Shown: positions 19,415 through 28,142, counted from the first letter of the stretch. The stretch is 64,000 nucleotides of DNA from JBNJFY01 sp051747265 (GCA_051747265.1 JBNJFY010000004.1:1-64000), one strand, 5' to 3'. Made by a program: numbers and translations. The notes: generated by a model not told the origin, from the sequence alone.

Positions 19415-20290
19415 TTACGCTTCAGCCAGCAATTCTTTCATCGTAACGCCAATTTCGGCTGGACTGTCTACCACGGTGATCCCCGCTTCGCGCAGCGCCT
19501 TTTTCTTGGCCTGAGCGGTTCCGGTTCCACCCGAGATAATCGCACCGGCGTGGCCCATACGACGTCCCGGAGGGGCCGTGCTTCCTGCGATAAACGCCAC
19601 AACGGGTTTATCCACATGCTCAGCGATATAGGCAGCGGCTTCTTCCTCAGCGGTTCCACCAATTTCACCGATCAGTACGATCGCTTCGGTGTCATCGTCG
19701 TTTTGGAATAACTTCACAGCGTCAGTGTGGGTGGTTCCGATCACCGGATCTCCACCAATACCGATGGCGGTACTTTGACCCAGTCCTTCTTTGGTCAACT
19801 GGTCAACCGCTTCGTACGTCAAGGTACCGGAGCGGGAAATCAAGCCAATCTTGCCGGGAGTGAAAATCATACCGGGCATAATACCCACTTTGGCTTCGCC
19901 GGGCGTAATTACACCGGGGCAGTTAGGGCCGATCAACGTAGCACCGTGGCTGTTGACCACTTGCTTGGCTACAATCATGTCCCGAACGGGAATCCCCTCG
20001 GTGATACAGATAATGGTTTCAATTCCGGCAAAAGCCGCTTCAGAAATAGCATCGCCGGCAAATGCGGGCGGCACAAAAATCACAGAAACATTGGCGTCTT
20101 CTTCTCGAACCGCATCGGCTACCGTGTTATACACAGGGCGATCCAGATGCGTGGTTCCACCTTTTCCAGGTGTTACACCGGCTACTACATTAGTACCGTA
20201 TTCGATCATTTGTTCGGCATGAAAAGAACCTTCGTTTCCGGTGATACCTTGCACGACCAGGCGAGTATCGTTACCTACTAATACGCTCAT
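19415..20290 (-). CDS. sucD: Succinate-CoA ligase, alpha subunit
   Basis: Alpha subunit of succinyl-CoA synthetase (TCA cycle; succinyl-CoA + ADP/GDP + Pi to succinate + NTP). From the ATG at 20290 the product has 291 residues, the usual SucD length. It shows the CoA-binding Rossmann region (VVQGITGNEGSFH), GPNCPG, and the phosphorylated active-site histidine in GRRMGHAGAI (His247). The open frame runs 97 codons further upstream to 20581, overlapping the neighbouring monooxygenase gene, but that extension is unlike SucD and is rejected. No sucC is adjacent, so the beta subunit must lie elsewhere, as is common in this group. Confidence 0.97.
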   Translation of the reverse strand: MSVLVGNDTRLVVQGITGNEGSFHAEQMIEYGTNVVAGVTPGKGGTTHLDRPVYNTVADAVREEDANVSVIFVPPAFAGDAISEAAFAGIETIICITEGIPVRDMIVAKQVVNSHGATLIGPNCPGVITPGEAKVGIMPGMIFTPGKIGLISRSGTLTYEAVDQLTKEGLGQSTAIGIGGDPVIGTTHTDAVKLFQNDDDTEAIVLIGEIGGTAEEEAAAYIAEHVDKPVVAFIAGSTAPPGRRMGHAGAIISGGTGTAQAKKKALREAGITVVDSPAEIGVTMKELLAEA

Positions 20291-20457
20291 ACAATTGGTT
20301 GTAAAAGTTAGCTTTTCGCAGTTTGTGAAATTCGGCTTGAATATACCTACATGAGCATAGATTGCCAAACCTCTGCTTGGTATTCCATTAGATGCAAAAG
20401 GAAGGAATGACAATGGGGAGCGTATGTCGATTTGAAGGCAGCATCGTTCGAGAACTC

Positions 20458-21582
20458 CTAATAATCTATAGCGTAGATTTCCTGCAATTGTTCGTGTGTT
20501 TTTTGGTCTGAACTGTAGCGCATAAGCAGGTTCCGGAGTGATTTGCCAAAGGGAAGATGAGCAATTTTGCCAATGAGCCAAGAGGTACGAACAACGTGTT
20601 GTACCTTTTCTCTACGAGCTTGTTCAAATTGTTGGAAGGTTGATTGAGGCGATAAGCCACTGCTCATCAACTGGGATAACACCCAGGCATCTTCAACAGC
20701 CTGTGCGCCGCCTTGGCCCAAATTTGGAGTTGCAGCGTGTGCGGCATCTCCAATCATGCAAACGCGATTTTTGTGCCAGGTGGAAATCGGTTTTAGATCA
20801 CTGATATCATTACGAATAATGCTAGTAGCTGGGGTGGCGGCTATGATTTCAGGGATGGGGGCAGCGTAATCATTAAACATGGTGGTCAGTTCAGATTTGT
20901 CTTTACCTTGTTCGCCCTGGGTGGCCTTGGCAACAGCAAACCAGTAAACTTCCCGCTCAGAAATTACCGAAAAACCCAAGCGATATGCATGACCCCAAGC
21001 CTCAATACAACTTTGTGCCAGCTGATCGGATAAGGAGATTTCTGCAATTCCCCGCCAACACGTTTGGCCGGAATATCTAGTGGCGCTGTCTTCGGTCAGC
21101 TGATCCCGTACTGTTGAATGAATACCATCTGCCCCGATTAGCAGATCGCCGTGGGCTGACGAACCATCCGCGAAATGAGCATAGACTTCATCCGCTTCTT
21201 GGTCATAACTTTCTAAGCGCTTGTCTAGATGTACGGTCCCTGGATAGCTATTCAATAGCACATCAAGGAGTCGATGGCGAGCGATAGAAGTCACGGTAAA
21301 CCCAAACTCCTGTTTAATACGCAGTTGATCCATTCGCTGTATGGTTTCCAAGTACTGATCGGTGATTTCAATGCGATCCAAGGGCATACCTTGAGCCATC
21401 ACCTGGTCGGCAAACCCCAAACGGTCAAATACTTGCATAGCATTGGGCGCCATCCAGATGCCAGCACCCACCGGCTGTATTGAAAGAGAGGCTTCATAGA
21501 TTTCGGTTTCTACTCCTATTTGCTCTAAGGCGATTCCTGTTGTTAATCCCCCGATACCACCTCCGATGATCAATGCTTTCAT
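20458..21582 (-). CDS. FAD-dependent aromatic-type monooxygenase
   Basis: 374-residue group A flavoprotein monooxygenase of the UbiH/salicylate hydroxylase/urate hydroxylase type. It has the FAD dinucleotide motif GGGIGGLTTGIAL at the N-terminus, a GADGIHS motif near the middle and the FAD-ribityl motif IGDAAHAATPNLGQGG near 280. No membrane segment. The substrate is not deducible; an aromatic or isoprenoid compound is typical. It is divergent from a TetR-family gene, with paired repeats between them, so the TetR protein probably controls it. Confidence 0.85.
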   Translation of the reverse strand: MKALIIGGGIGGLTTGIALEQIGVETEIYEASLSIQPVGAGIWMAPNAMQVFDRLGFADQVMAQGMPLDRIEITDQYLETIQRMDQLRIKQEFGFTVTSIARHRLLDVLLNSYPGTVHLDKRLESYDQEADEVYAHFADGSSAHGDLLIGADGIHSTVRDQLTEDSATRYSGQTCWRGIAEISLSDQLAQSCIEAWGHAYRLGFSVISEREVYWFAVAKATQGEQGKDKSELTTMFNDYAAPIPEIIAATPATSIIRNDISDLKPISTWHKNRVCMIGDAAHAATPNLGQGGAQAVEDAWVLSQLMSSGLSPQSTFQQFEQARREKVQHVVRTSWLIGKIAHLPFGKSLRNLLMRYSSDQKTHEQLQEIYAIDY

Positions 21583-21622
21583 GAACTTGCCTACTAGAGT
21601 ATTAATGATTCATTAATTATTA

Positions 21623-21669
21623 TTAGGTCAAGTTTACTAATCGTATTTACTTAGGTCAAGTCTACTAAT
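21623..21669. promoter_or_regulatory. Candidate TetR operator pair
   Basis: Two 19-bp direct repeats, ttaggtcaagtttactaat (21623-21641) and ttaggtcaagtctactaat (21651-21669), differ at one base and are 28 bp apart from start to start. They lie in the 92-bp gap between the divergent monooxygenase and TetR genes, and the second ends 5 bp before the TetR ATG. Binding by the TetR protein is inferred from position. Confidence 0.65.
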
Positions 21670-21674
21670 TTACA

Positions 21675-22289
21675 ATGAGTACAAAAGAAAAGATTTTGAA
21701 TGCCGCGCTTCGATTATTCAATGATCAGGGGTTGGCAGAAGTCACCCTCCGGCAAATTGCTATGGAGGTGGGTATCAGTCAGGGCAATCTGAATTATCAC
21801 TTTAAAAAACGCCAAGATATAATCGAGCGACTCTATTTTCGGTTGGTGGAGGCTATGGATCAGGCATTTCAGGATCTGCAGCACCAATCGCTGGATCTTG
21901 AAATGATGTATCACATCAATCGTGTCACCATGGAGGAAATGTACAAGTATCGGTTTTTACTGCTCGATTTTGTACAGGTGATGCGGGATAACCAAACTAT
22001 TAAGGGCCACTATGCAAAAGTCCGGCAACAACGGACCGATCAATTCAAGCGGATTATTGAAAATCTTCAAGCCAATGGGTTAGTCCGAAAGGAGGAGTTT
22101 GACCAAGAATTTGAACGCTTGTTTGTGCGCATGAATATTATGGGCGATTTCTGGCTCTCATTTTCTGAATTTGCCGATAAGCTCAAACCCAAAGAGTTAG
22201 CGGATAAATACGCCATACTTTTCTGTGAATGTATATATCCTTATCTAACCGACGTAGGAAAAACGAAATTTGTGAAATTAATAGAGTAA
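21675..22289 (+). CDS. TetR/AcrR-family transcriptional regulator
   Basis: 204 residues. The N-terminal helix-turn-helix is typical (KILNAALRLF ... VTLRQIAMEVGISQGNLNYHFKKRQDII, ~5-50), followed by an all-helical ligand-binding domain. It starts 5 bp after the second copy of the direct repeat described at 21651, which suggests autorepression plus control of the divergent FAD monooxygenase. The ligand is unknown. Confidence 0.92.
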   Translation: MSTKEKILNAALRLFNDQGLAEVTLRQIAMEVGISQGNLNYHFKKRQDIIERLYFRLVEAMDQAFQDLQHQSLDLEMMYHINRVTMEEMYKYRFLLLDFVQVMRDNQTIKGHYAKVRQQRTDQFKRIIENLQANGLVRKEEFDQEFERLFVRMNIMGDFWLSFSEFADKLKPKELADKYAILFCECIYPYLTDVGKTKFVKLIE

Positions 22290-22296
22290 TGCCCCA

Positions 22297-22380
22297 ACCA
22301 GCGCAAGTTTGAGCGAAGTGGAAACTTGTGCTATTGACCAACAACAATTAGCTCCCATTATTCACCACGAGAACCTGCCA
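22297..22380. repeat. Dispersed short hairpin repeat R2, copy 1
   Basis: The core gcgcaagttt...aaacttgtgc (22302-22331) forms an imperfect hairpin and, with the following tail ending in agctcccatt, is also found at 41088-41170 and in changed form at 39184-39245. Here it lies between the convergent TetR and thioesterase genes, where it might also end transcription, though no T tract follows. Confidence 0.7.
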
Positions 22381-22401
22381 CTTGGTTGATAAGGTAATTG
22401 C

Positions 22402-22845
22402 TTAGGCTTCTTCGTCCAGTATCTCCGGCTTCCAGGGCTGTTCCGGTGGCAAAGCTTTGCGTTCGGCATCTACAACGTCTTCGCTTTTAGGGCCTCGGTG
22501 ATGGGGGGTAGGACGACCATTCTCATCAATGTGGACGAATACAATCTCTTCAATCTTGATGATCGTTTCTTTGGTAAATTTGTTGCGCACTTCGCAGCGG
22601 ACGGTAATGGAAGTGCGACCCAGCTTTACCGTTTCCATCCCAATCTCAATCACATCTCCCATTTCGGCCGAGCTTACAAAATCAATTTCAGACATAAACT
22701 TGGTAACGATATGCCCCTTATCCAGCTGGCAGTACACAAAAATGGCTGCTTCTTCGTCAACCCAACGGAGGACGCTTCCCCCGAATAGTTGACCACTGGG
22801 ATTAAGATCTTCAGGTTTGATCAGTTTTCGACTGTAAAAATGCAT
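22402..22845 (-). CDS. Hotdog-fold acyl-CoA thioesterase (YciA/BFIT-like)
   Basis: 147 residues with the hotdog acyl-CoA hydrolase pattern: LNPSGQLFGGSVLRWVDEEAAIF carries the conserved N-x-x-G-x-x-(F/L)GG-x-x-(M/L)-x-W-(M/V)D/E signature, followed by FVSSAEMGDVIEIG and SITVRCEVRNKFTKE. It would hydrolyse acyl-CoA to free acid and CoA in the cytosol. A charged tail of ~35 residues follows the domain. Monocistronic, convergent with the TetR gene. Confidence 0.9.
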   Translation of the reverse strand: MHFYSRKLIKPEDLNPSGQLFGGSVLRWVDEEAAIFVYCQLDKGHIVTKFMSEIDFVSSAEMGDVIEIGMETVKLGRTSITVRCEVRNKFTKETIIKIEEIVFVHIDENGRPTPHHRGPKSEDVVDAERKALPPEQPWKPEILDEEA

Positions 22846-22975
22846 GTGAATTCAGATAGCAAGTTAATAATAGGAGTTTTTGTAATGGAATGACCCGGTT
22901 AACGTATGTCGGTTTCAGTCACGCCTAACGTGATCAATAGTGAACGAAGTATACAAAGTTGGTATGAAGATTTGA

Positions 22976-23911
22976 TTAATAAACTTCCACAAACATACGA
23001 TCACTAGCTTTGACCGATCGCGGCATCTCACTGAATTGCCACTCTTGGGGATCCGTACTCTCATGCTGTTCATCCAACAACAGATACTCCCGGAATCCAT
23101 GTCTGGCTAAGTCGCGATAAATACCTAGCTCCATTCCTTTGAGGCCACACACATAGATTAAGGTATTGGGCTGTTCCAAAATGGGTTTCAGTATGGATGC
23201 GTTGTCTTCAATGGCCGTATTCACATAATATTTAGAGCCATCCGGCCGGCGAGCTTCTCGAGAAACTTTGGTGAGATATGAAAAGCGTTGATGCTCGTTT
23301 TCTAGTCTCTCGAATAGATCTCTATAGAGAATATCAGTGCGGTATGGACATCCAAAGACCAAGGCGATATCTGAATCTCGCACTTGTTGGTGGTCCAGTA
23401 ATTCCAAACTCATGCTGCGAAAGGGCGCGATTCCGGTTCCGGCCGCAAAAAAGACATAATTAAAATCATCCGGGTTTTCAGGTAGCAAGAATCGCTTCCC
23501 ACTAGGACCGGTCATTTTAACTTCATCACCGGGTTTCAAATTGCATAAATAGTTGGAGCACACCCCCAAATAGAGGCGCTGCTTATCCATCTGCTCCTCT
23601 ACCACCCGTTTGACTGTCGTAGATACGATCTTTCCGTTGCCATCCTCCCCACAAAATGGAGAGGCCATGGAATAAAGACGCAGTTTATGATCTCGACCAT
23701 TCTCATCTTGTCCGGGAGGCAGTATGCCAAACGTTTGTCCGGGCAAAACATGACCTTCCAACTCAGTGCCAGAGATATCGAACGAGATATGCCGAACAAA
23801 ATTCGGACTGGATTCAGCCGTGCATATACGATTTTCAACTACCGGCACAGTTACCGGATCACGGGGAGAATAGATGTTGAGTTCAACTTCGGGAAGGGTA
23901 AGAGCGGTCAT
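22976..23911 (-). CDS. Plant-type ferredoxin-NADP reductase-like flavoprotein
   Basis: 311 residues with the FNR-like order: FAD-binding barrel with RLYSMASP (RxYS), the phosphate-binding GVCSNYLCNLKPGDEV segment, the NADP-binding AAGTGIAPFRSM, VFGCPYRTDILYRDLF, YVCGLKGME and a C-terminal ...MFVEVY, where the last Tyr stacks on the flavin in plastidic FNR. These match plant/cyanobacterial-type FNR (PetH class) more than the bacterial Fpr class; related oxygenase reductase components such as BoxA are an alternative. It would exchange electrons between NADPH and ferredoxin. No membrane anchor or ferredoxin domain. No ferredoxin gene adjoins it. Confidence 0.88.
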   Translation of the reverse strand: MTALTLPEVELNIYSPRDPVTVPVVENRICTAESSPNFVRHISFDISGTELEGHVLPGQTFGILPPGQDENGRDHKLRLYSMASPFCGEDGNGKIVSTTVKRVVEEQMDKQRLYLGVCSNYLCNLKPGDEVKMTGPSGKRFLLPENPDDFNYVFFAAGTGIAPFRSMSLELLDHQQVRDSDIALVFGCPYRTDILYRDLFERLENEHQRFSYLTKVSREARRPDGSKYYVNTAIEDNASILKPILEQPNTLIYVCGLKGMELGIYRDLARHGFREYLLLDEQHESTDPQEWQFSEMPRSVKASDRMFVEVY

Positions 23912-23999
23912 ATATTGATATGCAGGGTTTCGATCGATAAACGTGAGGATTGTAAATTGATCAAATAATGCTCATTCCAGAACACAACTTCAATAGAGG

Positions 24000-24506
24000 T
24001 TAGGAGATAGGTTGCGGTTCTGGTTTAATTTGATCGGATAACATCTCACAAAATTGCTCAGCTTGTGTCTGTGAAAAATGCAGGGCACGGTCGCGATATT
24101 GTAATTGGGTATGTTCTTCAAAAAGAATTGTGAAGCGTGGTGATACAGGTAGCCAAAATTGATTGTTACCACGCTGTGGTTGGGCATGTGCAGTCCATTC
24201 AATGGACTGTTGATCCAACAGTCGATCTCCACTGATAAAATCTAACCGGTAAGACGGAGCATCCTGCGTATCCAACTGGAATATTTCCACGGTAATTCGA
24301 TCATCCACAGCTCGATAAAAAGTGTAAAATCCACCGGCGAAGCTGGCGAAGGCCGCAAACTGTAGTACGGATTTGAAGAAGATATCATCCATCATCAAGT
24401 AGGCAAAAAAGAGTCCGATAGCTACTGCTATGAGCAGTAAAGCGGTATTTACAAATTGAGGTTGCAGCGATTCGCGGATGGCGAAATCAGGCCGTATTTG
24501 ACTCAT
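24000..24506 (-). CDS. Two-helix membrane protein, hypothetical
   Basis: 168 residues with two close membrane helices near 20-40 and 46-66 (TALLLIAVAIGLFFAYLMM; SVLQFAAFASFAGGFYTFY), then a soluble C-terminal domain with beta-type segments (ITVEIFQLDTQD, FTILFEEHTQLQYRDRALHF) that recalls the bPH or YcxB-like fold. No known family is recognised. It is divergent from the small 66-residue gene (121 bp between starts). Confidence 0.65.
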   Translation of the reverse strand: MSQIRPDFAIRESLQPQFVNTALLLIAVAIGLFFAYLMMDDIFFKSVLQFAAFASFAGGFYTFYRAVDDRITVEIFQLDTQDAPSYRLDFISGDRLLDQQSIEWTAHAQPQRGNNQFWLPVSPRFTILFEEHTQLQYRDRALHFSQTQAEQFCEMLSDQIKPEPQPIS

Positions 24507-24627
24507 AGTGAAACTTTTGTCGATTTATTTCGAATAATCGGAGTGTAGAGCAATTCCCAAAGGGAATTATTTGTAACGTTTTCGCGTTATAGTATTGTGA
24601 TTAAAAATTAAGGAAAAGGTGTAAGTT

Positions 24628-24828
24628 ATGGCCAATGAAAAAGAACTGGAAGCAATTTTAGATGATCCCAATGCTCATCAGTTGAAGGCATTTCATCACG
24701 CGAAAGAATGTGCGTGCACAGATGCCATGAAATCTACCAAATCCAAAAACCCACACAATAAGGGATCAGTAATCGCGGAATTGTGGGATTATGTATACAA
24801 GGAATATTACGAAATCCAAAGTATGTAA
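24628..24828 (+). CDS. Small cytosolic protein, hypothetical
   Basis: 66 residues, charged and without signal or membrane segment; contains CACTD and two His. A ribosome site (aaggaaaaggtg) lies upstream of the ATG and a strong terminator follows, which supports a real gene. Family not recognised. Confidence 0.6.
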   Translation: MANEKELEAILDDPNAHQLKAFHHAKECACTDAMKSTKSKNPHNKGSVIAELWDYVYKEYYEIQSM

Positions 24829-24864
24829 ACGTCACGGTTAACCTAGATTTTTCGTTATACATTA

Positions 24865-25617
24865 TTAAGCCCGGTGAAAGCCGGGCTTTTCTTTTTGGGT
24901 TCGTAATTTGTTGGCCCATTTATGGGCATACCGGATAGGTTCGGAAATTCTATATCGTGGTGTTATTCTGAGCGCCCATTCCAAGGCCTCTTTTTGTGTG
25001 ATCAGATGACCCGCAGAAACATAGACCGGTTTGACGTTAGTGCGTGAGCGTAGCACATAGCCGATTAGTTGTTCTTCATCTCCATTCTCCTGTTGAGCAG
25101 AAATTTTGGTGTAGGAACCACGCTTGGAATCAGGCATTTTCCAGGTACCATAGAGCGGATTTTTAGCAATGCCCAAAGCGGGTGTATCTAACATCACACC
25201 GGCATGGGAAGCCAAGCCAATACCTCGTGGATGACACACGCCATGACCATCAAAAACCATCAGATCCGGTTTTTGCTGAGATGGAACAAGTTCCCACACT
25301 TGTAGAAGAGGAGGGAGTTCGCGAAAGGAGAGCATCCCGGAGAGGTAGGGAAATTCAACCGTAGATTGCGCCAACGCTACCGCGGATAGTTCCAGTGAGG
25401 GATAGTCAAGCAGTACAAGCGCGGCGGAAATCAAATTGGAGCCCCGGTTGTAGGAGATATCAGCTCCACCGACCGATCGGACAGTTCGAGTAAGTGATTG
25501 AAGCTGAATCATTTGTTGCAATCGACGCTGTACGTCGGCCGCTTCGGTAGGAGCTACGGCTAGGGGATACTTTTGTTTATCCAAAGCAGGGAAGTTCTGA
25601 CTAAATGGTGATTCCAA
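24865..25617 (-). CDS. nfi: Endonuclease V (deoxyinosine 3'-endonuclease)
   Basis: DNA repair nuclease that cuts near deoxyinosine. 250 residues with the family motifs: GGADISY (first catalytic Asp), SGMLSFRELPPLL, DGHGVCHPRGIGLASHAGV (second Asp and metal site) and the IAKNPLYG / GYVLRSRTNVKPVYVSAGH region. The last codons overlap the terminator hairpin of the convergent small gene. A 33-residue N-terminal lead before the core is within the family's normal range. Confidence 0.94.
   Translation of the reverse strand: MESPFSQNFPALDKQKYPLAVAPTEAADVQRRLQQMIQLQSLTRTVRSVGGADISYNRGSNLISAALVLLDYPSLELSAVALAQSTVEFPYLSGMLSFRELPPLLQVWELVPSQQKPDLMVFDGHGVCHPRGIGLASHAGVMLDTPALGIAKNPLYGTWKMPDSKRGSYTKISAQQENGDEEQLIGYVLRSRTNVKPVYVSAGHLITQKEALEWALRITPRYRISEPIRYAHKWANKLRTQKEKPGFHRA
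24867..24896 (+). terminator. Intrinsic terminator of the 66-residue gene
   Basis: Stem aagcccgg / ccgggctt with a short loop is followed by ttttcttttt. The hairpin lies inside the last codons of the convergent endonuclease V gene, whose stop is at 24865-24867. Confidence 0.85.
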
Positions 25618-25747
25618 GCAGTTAACAAAGAGGAATAGTGGATATCAAATATCAATGGGATAGATCAGTTATTTTGAAGTAGGGAGAGGCGAACGGAAAA
25701 TGTAACCGGTTTGCTGAATGGTTACATATTTAATGTAGGGAACAATT

Positions 25748-25908
25748 ATGGCTGATTTGGATCACATCGAACGTTGGCTTCCATTTCTACAATCATTTGC
25801 CATGCCAATGCTAAAGTAGAGGAAGACACTCAGCGGCTATGGGAAGCTTCTGAGCGGTTGACCGGAGCCGAATTTGTCTTTTCTCAACCTGAAATTACCA
25901 CAGGATAA
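25748..25908 (+). pseudogene. Possible frameshifted small gene remnant
   Basis: An ATG at 25748 opens MADLDHIER before running to a stop at 25817-25819. From about 25775 a second frame stays open to TAA 25906-25908 and reads like a helical protein tail (HANAKVEEDTQRLWEAS, then LTGAEFVFSQPEITTG). Joining the frames near 25774 would give a protein of ~50 residues. The ~300 bp around it (25618-25924) otherwise shows nothing. Could be a decayed gene, a sequence error, or chance. Confidence 0.35.
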
Positions 25909-25924
25909 ACTCCTCATATTTAGA

Positions 25925-27487
25925 TCAGATTATATAGTTTCGCGCCACTTTTTTAAAGGCTTCAATCTGCTCATCCTGCCAGGATTGATCGAGTCCCATT
26001 TCCTTGGCCATTAACTGGGCTACCTCAGGAGCCATTTCAATACTTGCGCGGGCATCCAGCAGAAGAGCTCGCGTGCGTCGAGCCAGTACATCTTCTACCG
26101 TTACAGCCATTTCATTTCGTACGGCCCATATAACTTCTGCTTTTATGTAGGGTAAACGGTTATGTAAGCGATCTGCCCATTCCGGATGGCTATCTATCAT
26201 CCGTTGCACAGCCCCTTTATCGGAACCGAAATAATGCAAGGGATTGCCGCGATCTACATTTTTTAACCAGCCGTGCAGTCGTAAATCTTCGGTAACACAG
26301 GGTTCTTCATTCAGACCAGCTACCGTCGCGGCTTTGTTGATCGTGTCCTCAGCCATTTTGCGGTAGGTTGTCCATTTTCCGCCGGCAATGGTAACCAGCC
26401 CGGTTTTGGAGACCAGTAGGGTATGATCGCGAGAAATGGAAGCGGTGTCATCAGTTTCACCGGTGTTGACCAAGGGACGGAGACCGGCAAATACGCTTTT
26501 AACATCCTGTCGGGTAGGATTGCCGATGAGATATTGGGTAGCGTGTTCCAGTATGAAGTCGATCTCCTCTTCCAGTGCCACGGGCTCTAGTGAAGGTTCA
26601 TCTACAAGTGTATCTGTAGTCCCCACCAGTATTTTATCCCGCCAGGGAACGGCGAATAACACCCGACCATCTTTGGTATGAGGAACCATGATTGCACTGT
26701 CGCCCGGTAAAAAATCTTGGTCTAACATAATGTGTACGCCCTGACTGGGTATGATAATATCTTCAGCGTCGGCGTCGTCAAGGGATAGAATATCATCGGC
26801 AAACACTCCGGTTGCGTTGATTACCACACGCCCGTTGACATCAAATGTCTCTTTGGTGAGTTGATCTTTAACCGTAACTCCGTTAATCAGGCCATTGGAT
26901 TTTGTTAGACCGGTCACTTTGGTGTAGTTCAGTGTCGTTGCCCCATGATCAATGGCGGTTTGAGCTAAATTGACGGCCAAACGAGCATCATCAAATTGAC
27001 CATCATAATAAATCACACCACCTTTAAGATCGTTGGATTCAATGGTGGGCAACAAATCCAGGGTTTCTTGGCGGGATAAGTTTTTGGAGGGGCCCAGCCC
27101 CAATTTGCCGGCCAGCATATCATATACTTTCATGCCAATGCCGTAGAAAGGTCCTTCCCACCAGTCGTAGTTGGGTACGATGAAGGATTGATTTTTCACC
27201 AGGTGAGGGGCGTTTTGGATTAACAACCCCCGTTCACGCAGGGCTTCCAGAACTAACGAAATATTGCCTTGTTGAAGATATCGCACGCCACCATGAACCA
27301 GTTTGGTGGAGCGGCTGGAGGTTCCTTTGGCGAAATCGTGTTGCTCTAGCAATAAGGTTTGGTATCCGCGGGAAGCGGCATCCACGGCGCAGCCTAAACC
27401 CGTTGCGCCCCCTCCGATGATGATGACGTCCCAATATTCGGTGCTGGATTTGACTTCATCCAACATGGTTGCTCTGTTGATGCGCAT
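25925..27487 (-). CDS. glpD: Glycerol-3-phosphate dehydrogenase (FAD, respiratory)
   Basis: Membrane-associated flavoenzyme oxidising glycerol 3-phosphate to dihydroxyacetone phosphate and passing electrons to quinone. 520 residues with FAD site IIIGGGATGLGCAVDAA, the GlpD signature SSRSTKLVHGGVRYL, GLRPLV and the substrate-binding segment ISRDHTLLVSKTGLVTIAGGKWTTYR, then the DAO C-terminal helical domain. No glpF or glpK neighbours. An alternative ATG lies seven codons downstream. A 7-bp palindrome lies ~43 bp upstream. Confidence 0.95.
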   Translation of the reverse strand: MRINRATMLDEVKSSTEYWDVIIIGGGATGLGCAVDAASRGYQTLLLEQHDFAKGTSSRSTKLVHGGVRYLQQGNISLVLEALRERGLLIQNAPHLVKNQSFIVPNYDWWEGPFYGIGMKVYDMLAGKLGLGPSKNLSRQETLDLLPTIESNDLKGGVIYYDGQFDDARLAVNLAQTAIDHGATTLNYTKVTGLTKSNGLINGVTVKDQLTKETFDVNGRVVINATGVFADDILSLDDADAEDIIIPSQGVHIMLDQDFLPGDSAIMVPHTKDGRVLFAVPWRDKILVGTTDTLVDEPSLEPVALEEEIDFILEHATQYLIGNPTRQDVKSVFAGLRPLVNTGETDDTASISRDHTLLVSKTGLVTIAGGKWTTYRKMAEDTINKAATVAGLNEEPCVTEDLRLHGWLKNVDRGNPLHYFGSDKGAVQRMIDSHPEWADRLHNRLPYIKAEVIWAVRNEMAVTVEDVLARRTRALLLDARASIEMAPEVAQLMAKEMGLDQSWQDEQIEAFKKVARNYII

Positions 27488-27529
27488 AGCATTACCCCAT
27501 TTTCTGCTCTTAATGTTGACACTCTTCCC

Positions 27530-27549
27530 TATAGGACTTTAATCCTATA
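27530..27549. promoter_or_regulatory. Inverted repeat upstream of glpD
   Basis: tatagga-6 nt-tcctata, a perfect 7-bp inverted repeat 43 bp upstream of the glpD start. A regulator site or part of the promoter is possible from position alone. Confidence 0.35.
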
Positions 27550-27665
27550 CAATTTGAGATTAATGTAATGTGAGCCATCACAAAGACAGATGCCAGATAA
27601 ATTATTCGACCACTGGAAATCACGAAAAATGAGTGGCTAGACCTTTTTATCATTATCTAAATGAT

Positions 27666-27915
27666 GTGTTCAACCCCTTCAGGGTTGTCGCGGTGCCCTT
27701 TTGGGGTTATTCATGTTAGACCGCTTCACGGTCTTTATAGTATCTAGAGTTAATCTATTTGGCTTTAAAATTGTCTGAAGACAATTTTTTCATCTGAAAA
27801 TTCAAAATGTAAATCTCTTTTATAAAAAGATCTGAAACACAAGAAAGACCCTGAAAGGGTCGAACATGAATAACCCCGTAGGGGCGTAAAAAACAACCGC
27901 GAAGCGGTTGAACAA
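27666..27915. repeat. Inverted pair of ~70-bp hairpin-rich repeats
   Basis: The left copy (27666-27735) and right copy (27846-27915) are degenerate reverse complements. Each holds three small palindromes of the types aaccncttcngggtt, gcccctacgggg and gaccncttcncggtc around a shared ggggttattcatgtt. The ~110 bp between them is AT-rich and has no ORF. Similar mini-hairpin blocks are common between genes in Bacteroidota. Confidence 0.75.
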
Positions 27916-28142
27916 GTCACCCAATTTAGTGGTCCAAATGAAGGGTAAGGGCCAAAGTAAAAGAGGGGCTACACCGATCACATCCAAGTTATTACAATAG
28001 GAATAAAATTAGTACCAATCGCCTTTTAGGTGATGATAGAAGGAGATTGGCATACTGCGTTCGCAAGAATAAATCATATTGCCAAGCCTTCTTAAACATT
28101 TCCATATCTGGCTATTGGCTGAAGAGGAGAAATAATTAGGTT

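Noticed and set aside
20291..20581. 97-codon N-terminal extension of the sucD frame
   Set aside because: SucD proteins start at MSVLVGN-like residues; the extension overlaps the monooxygenase gene and has no CoA-ligase character.
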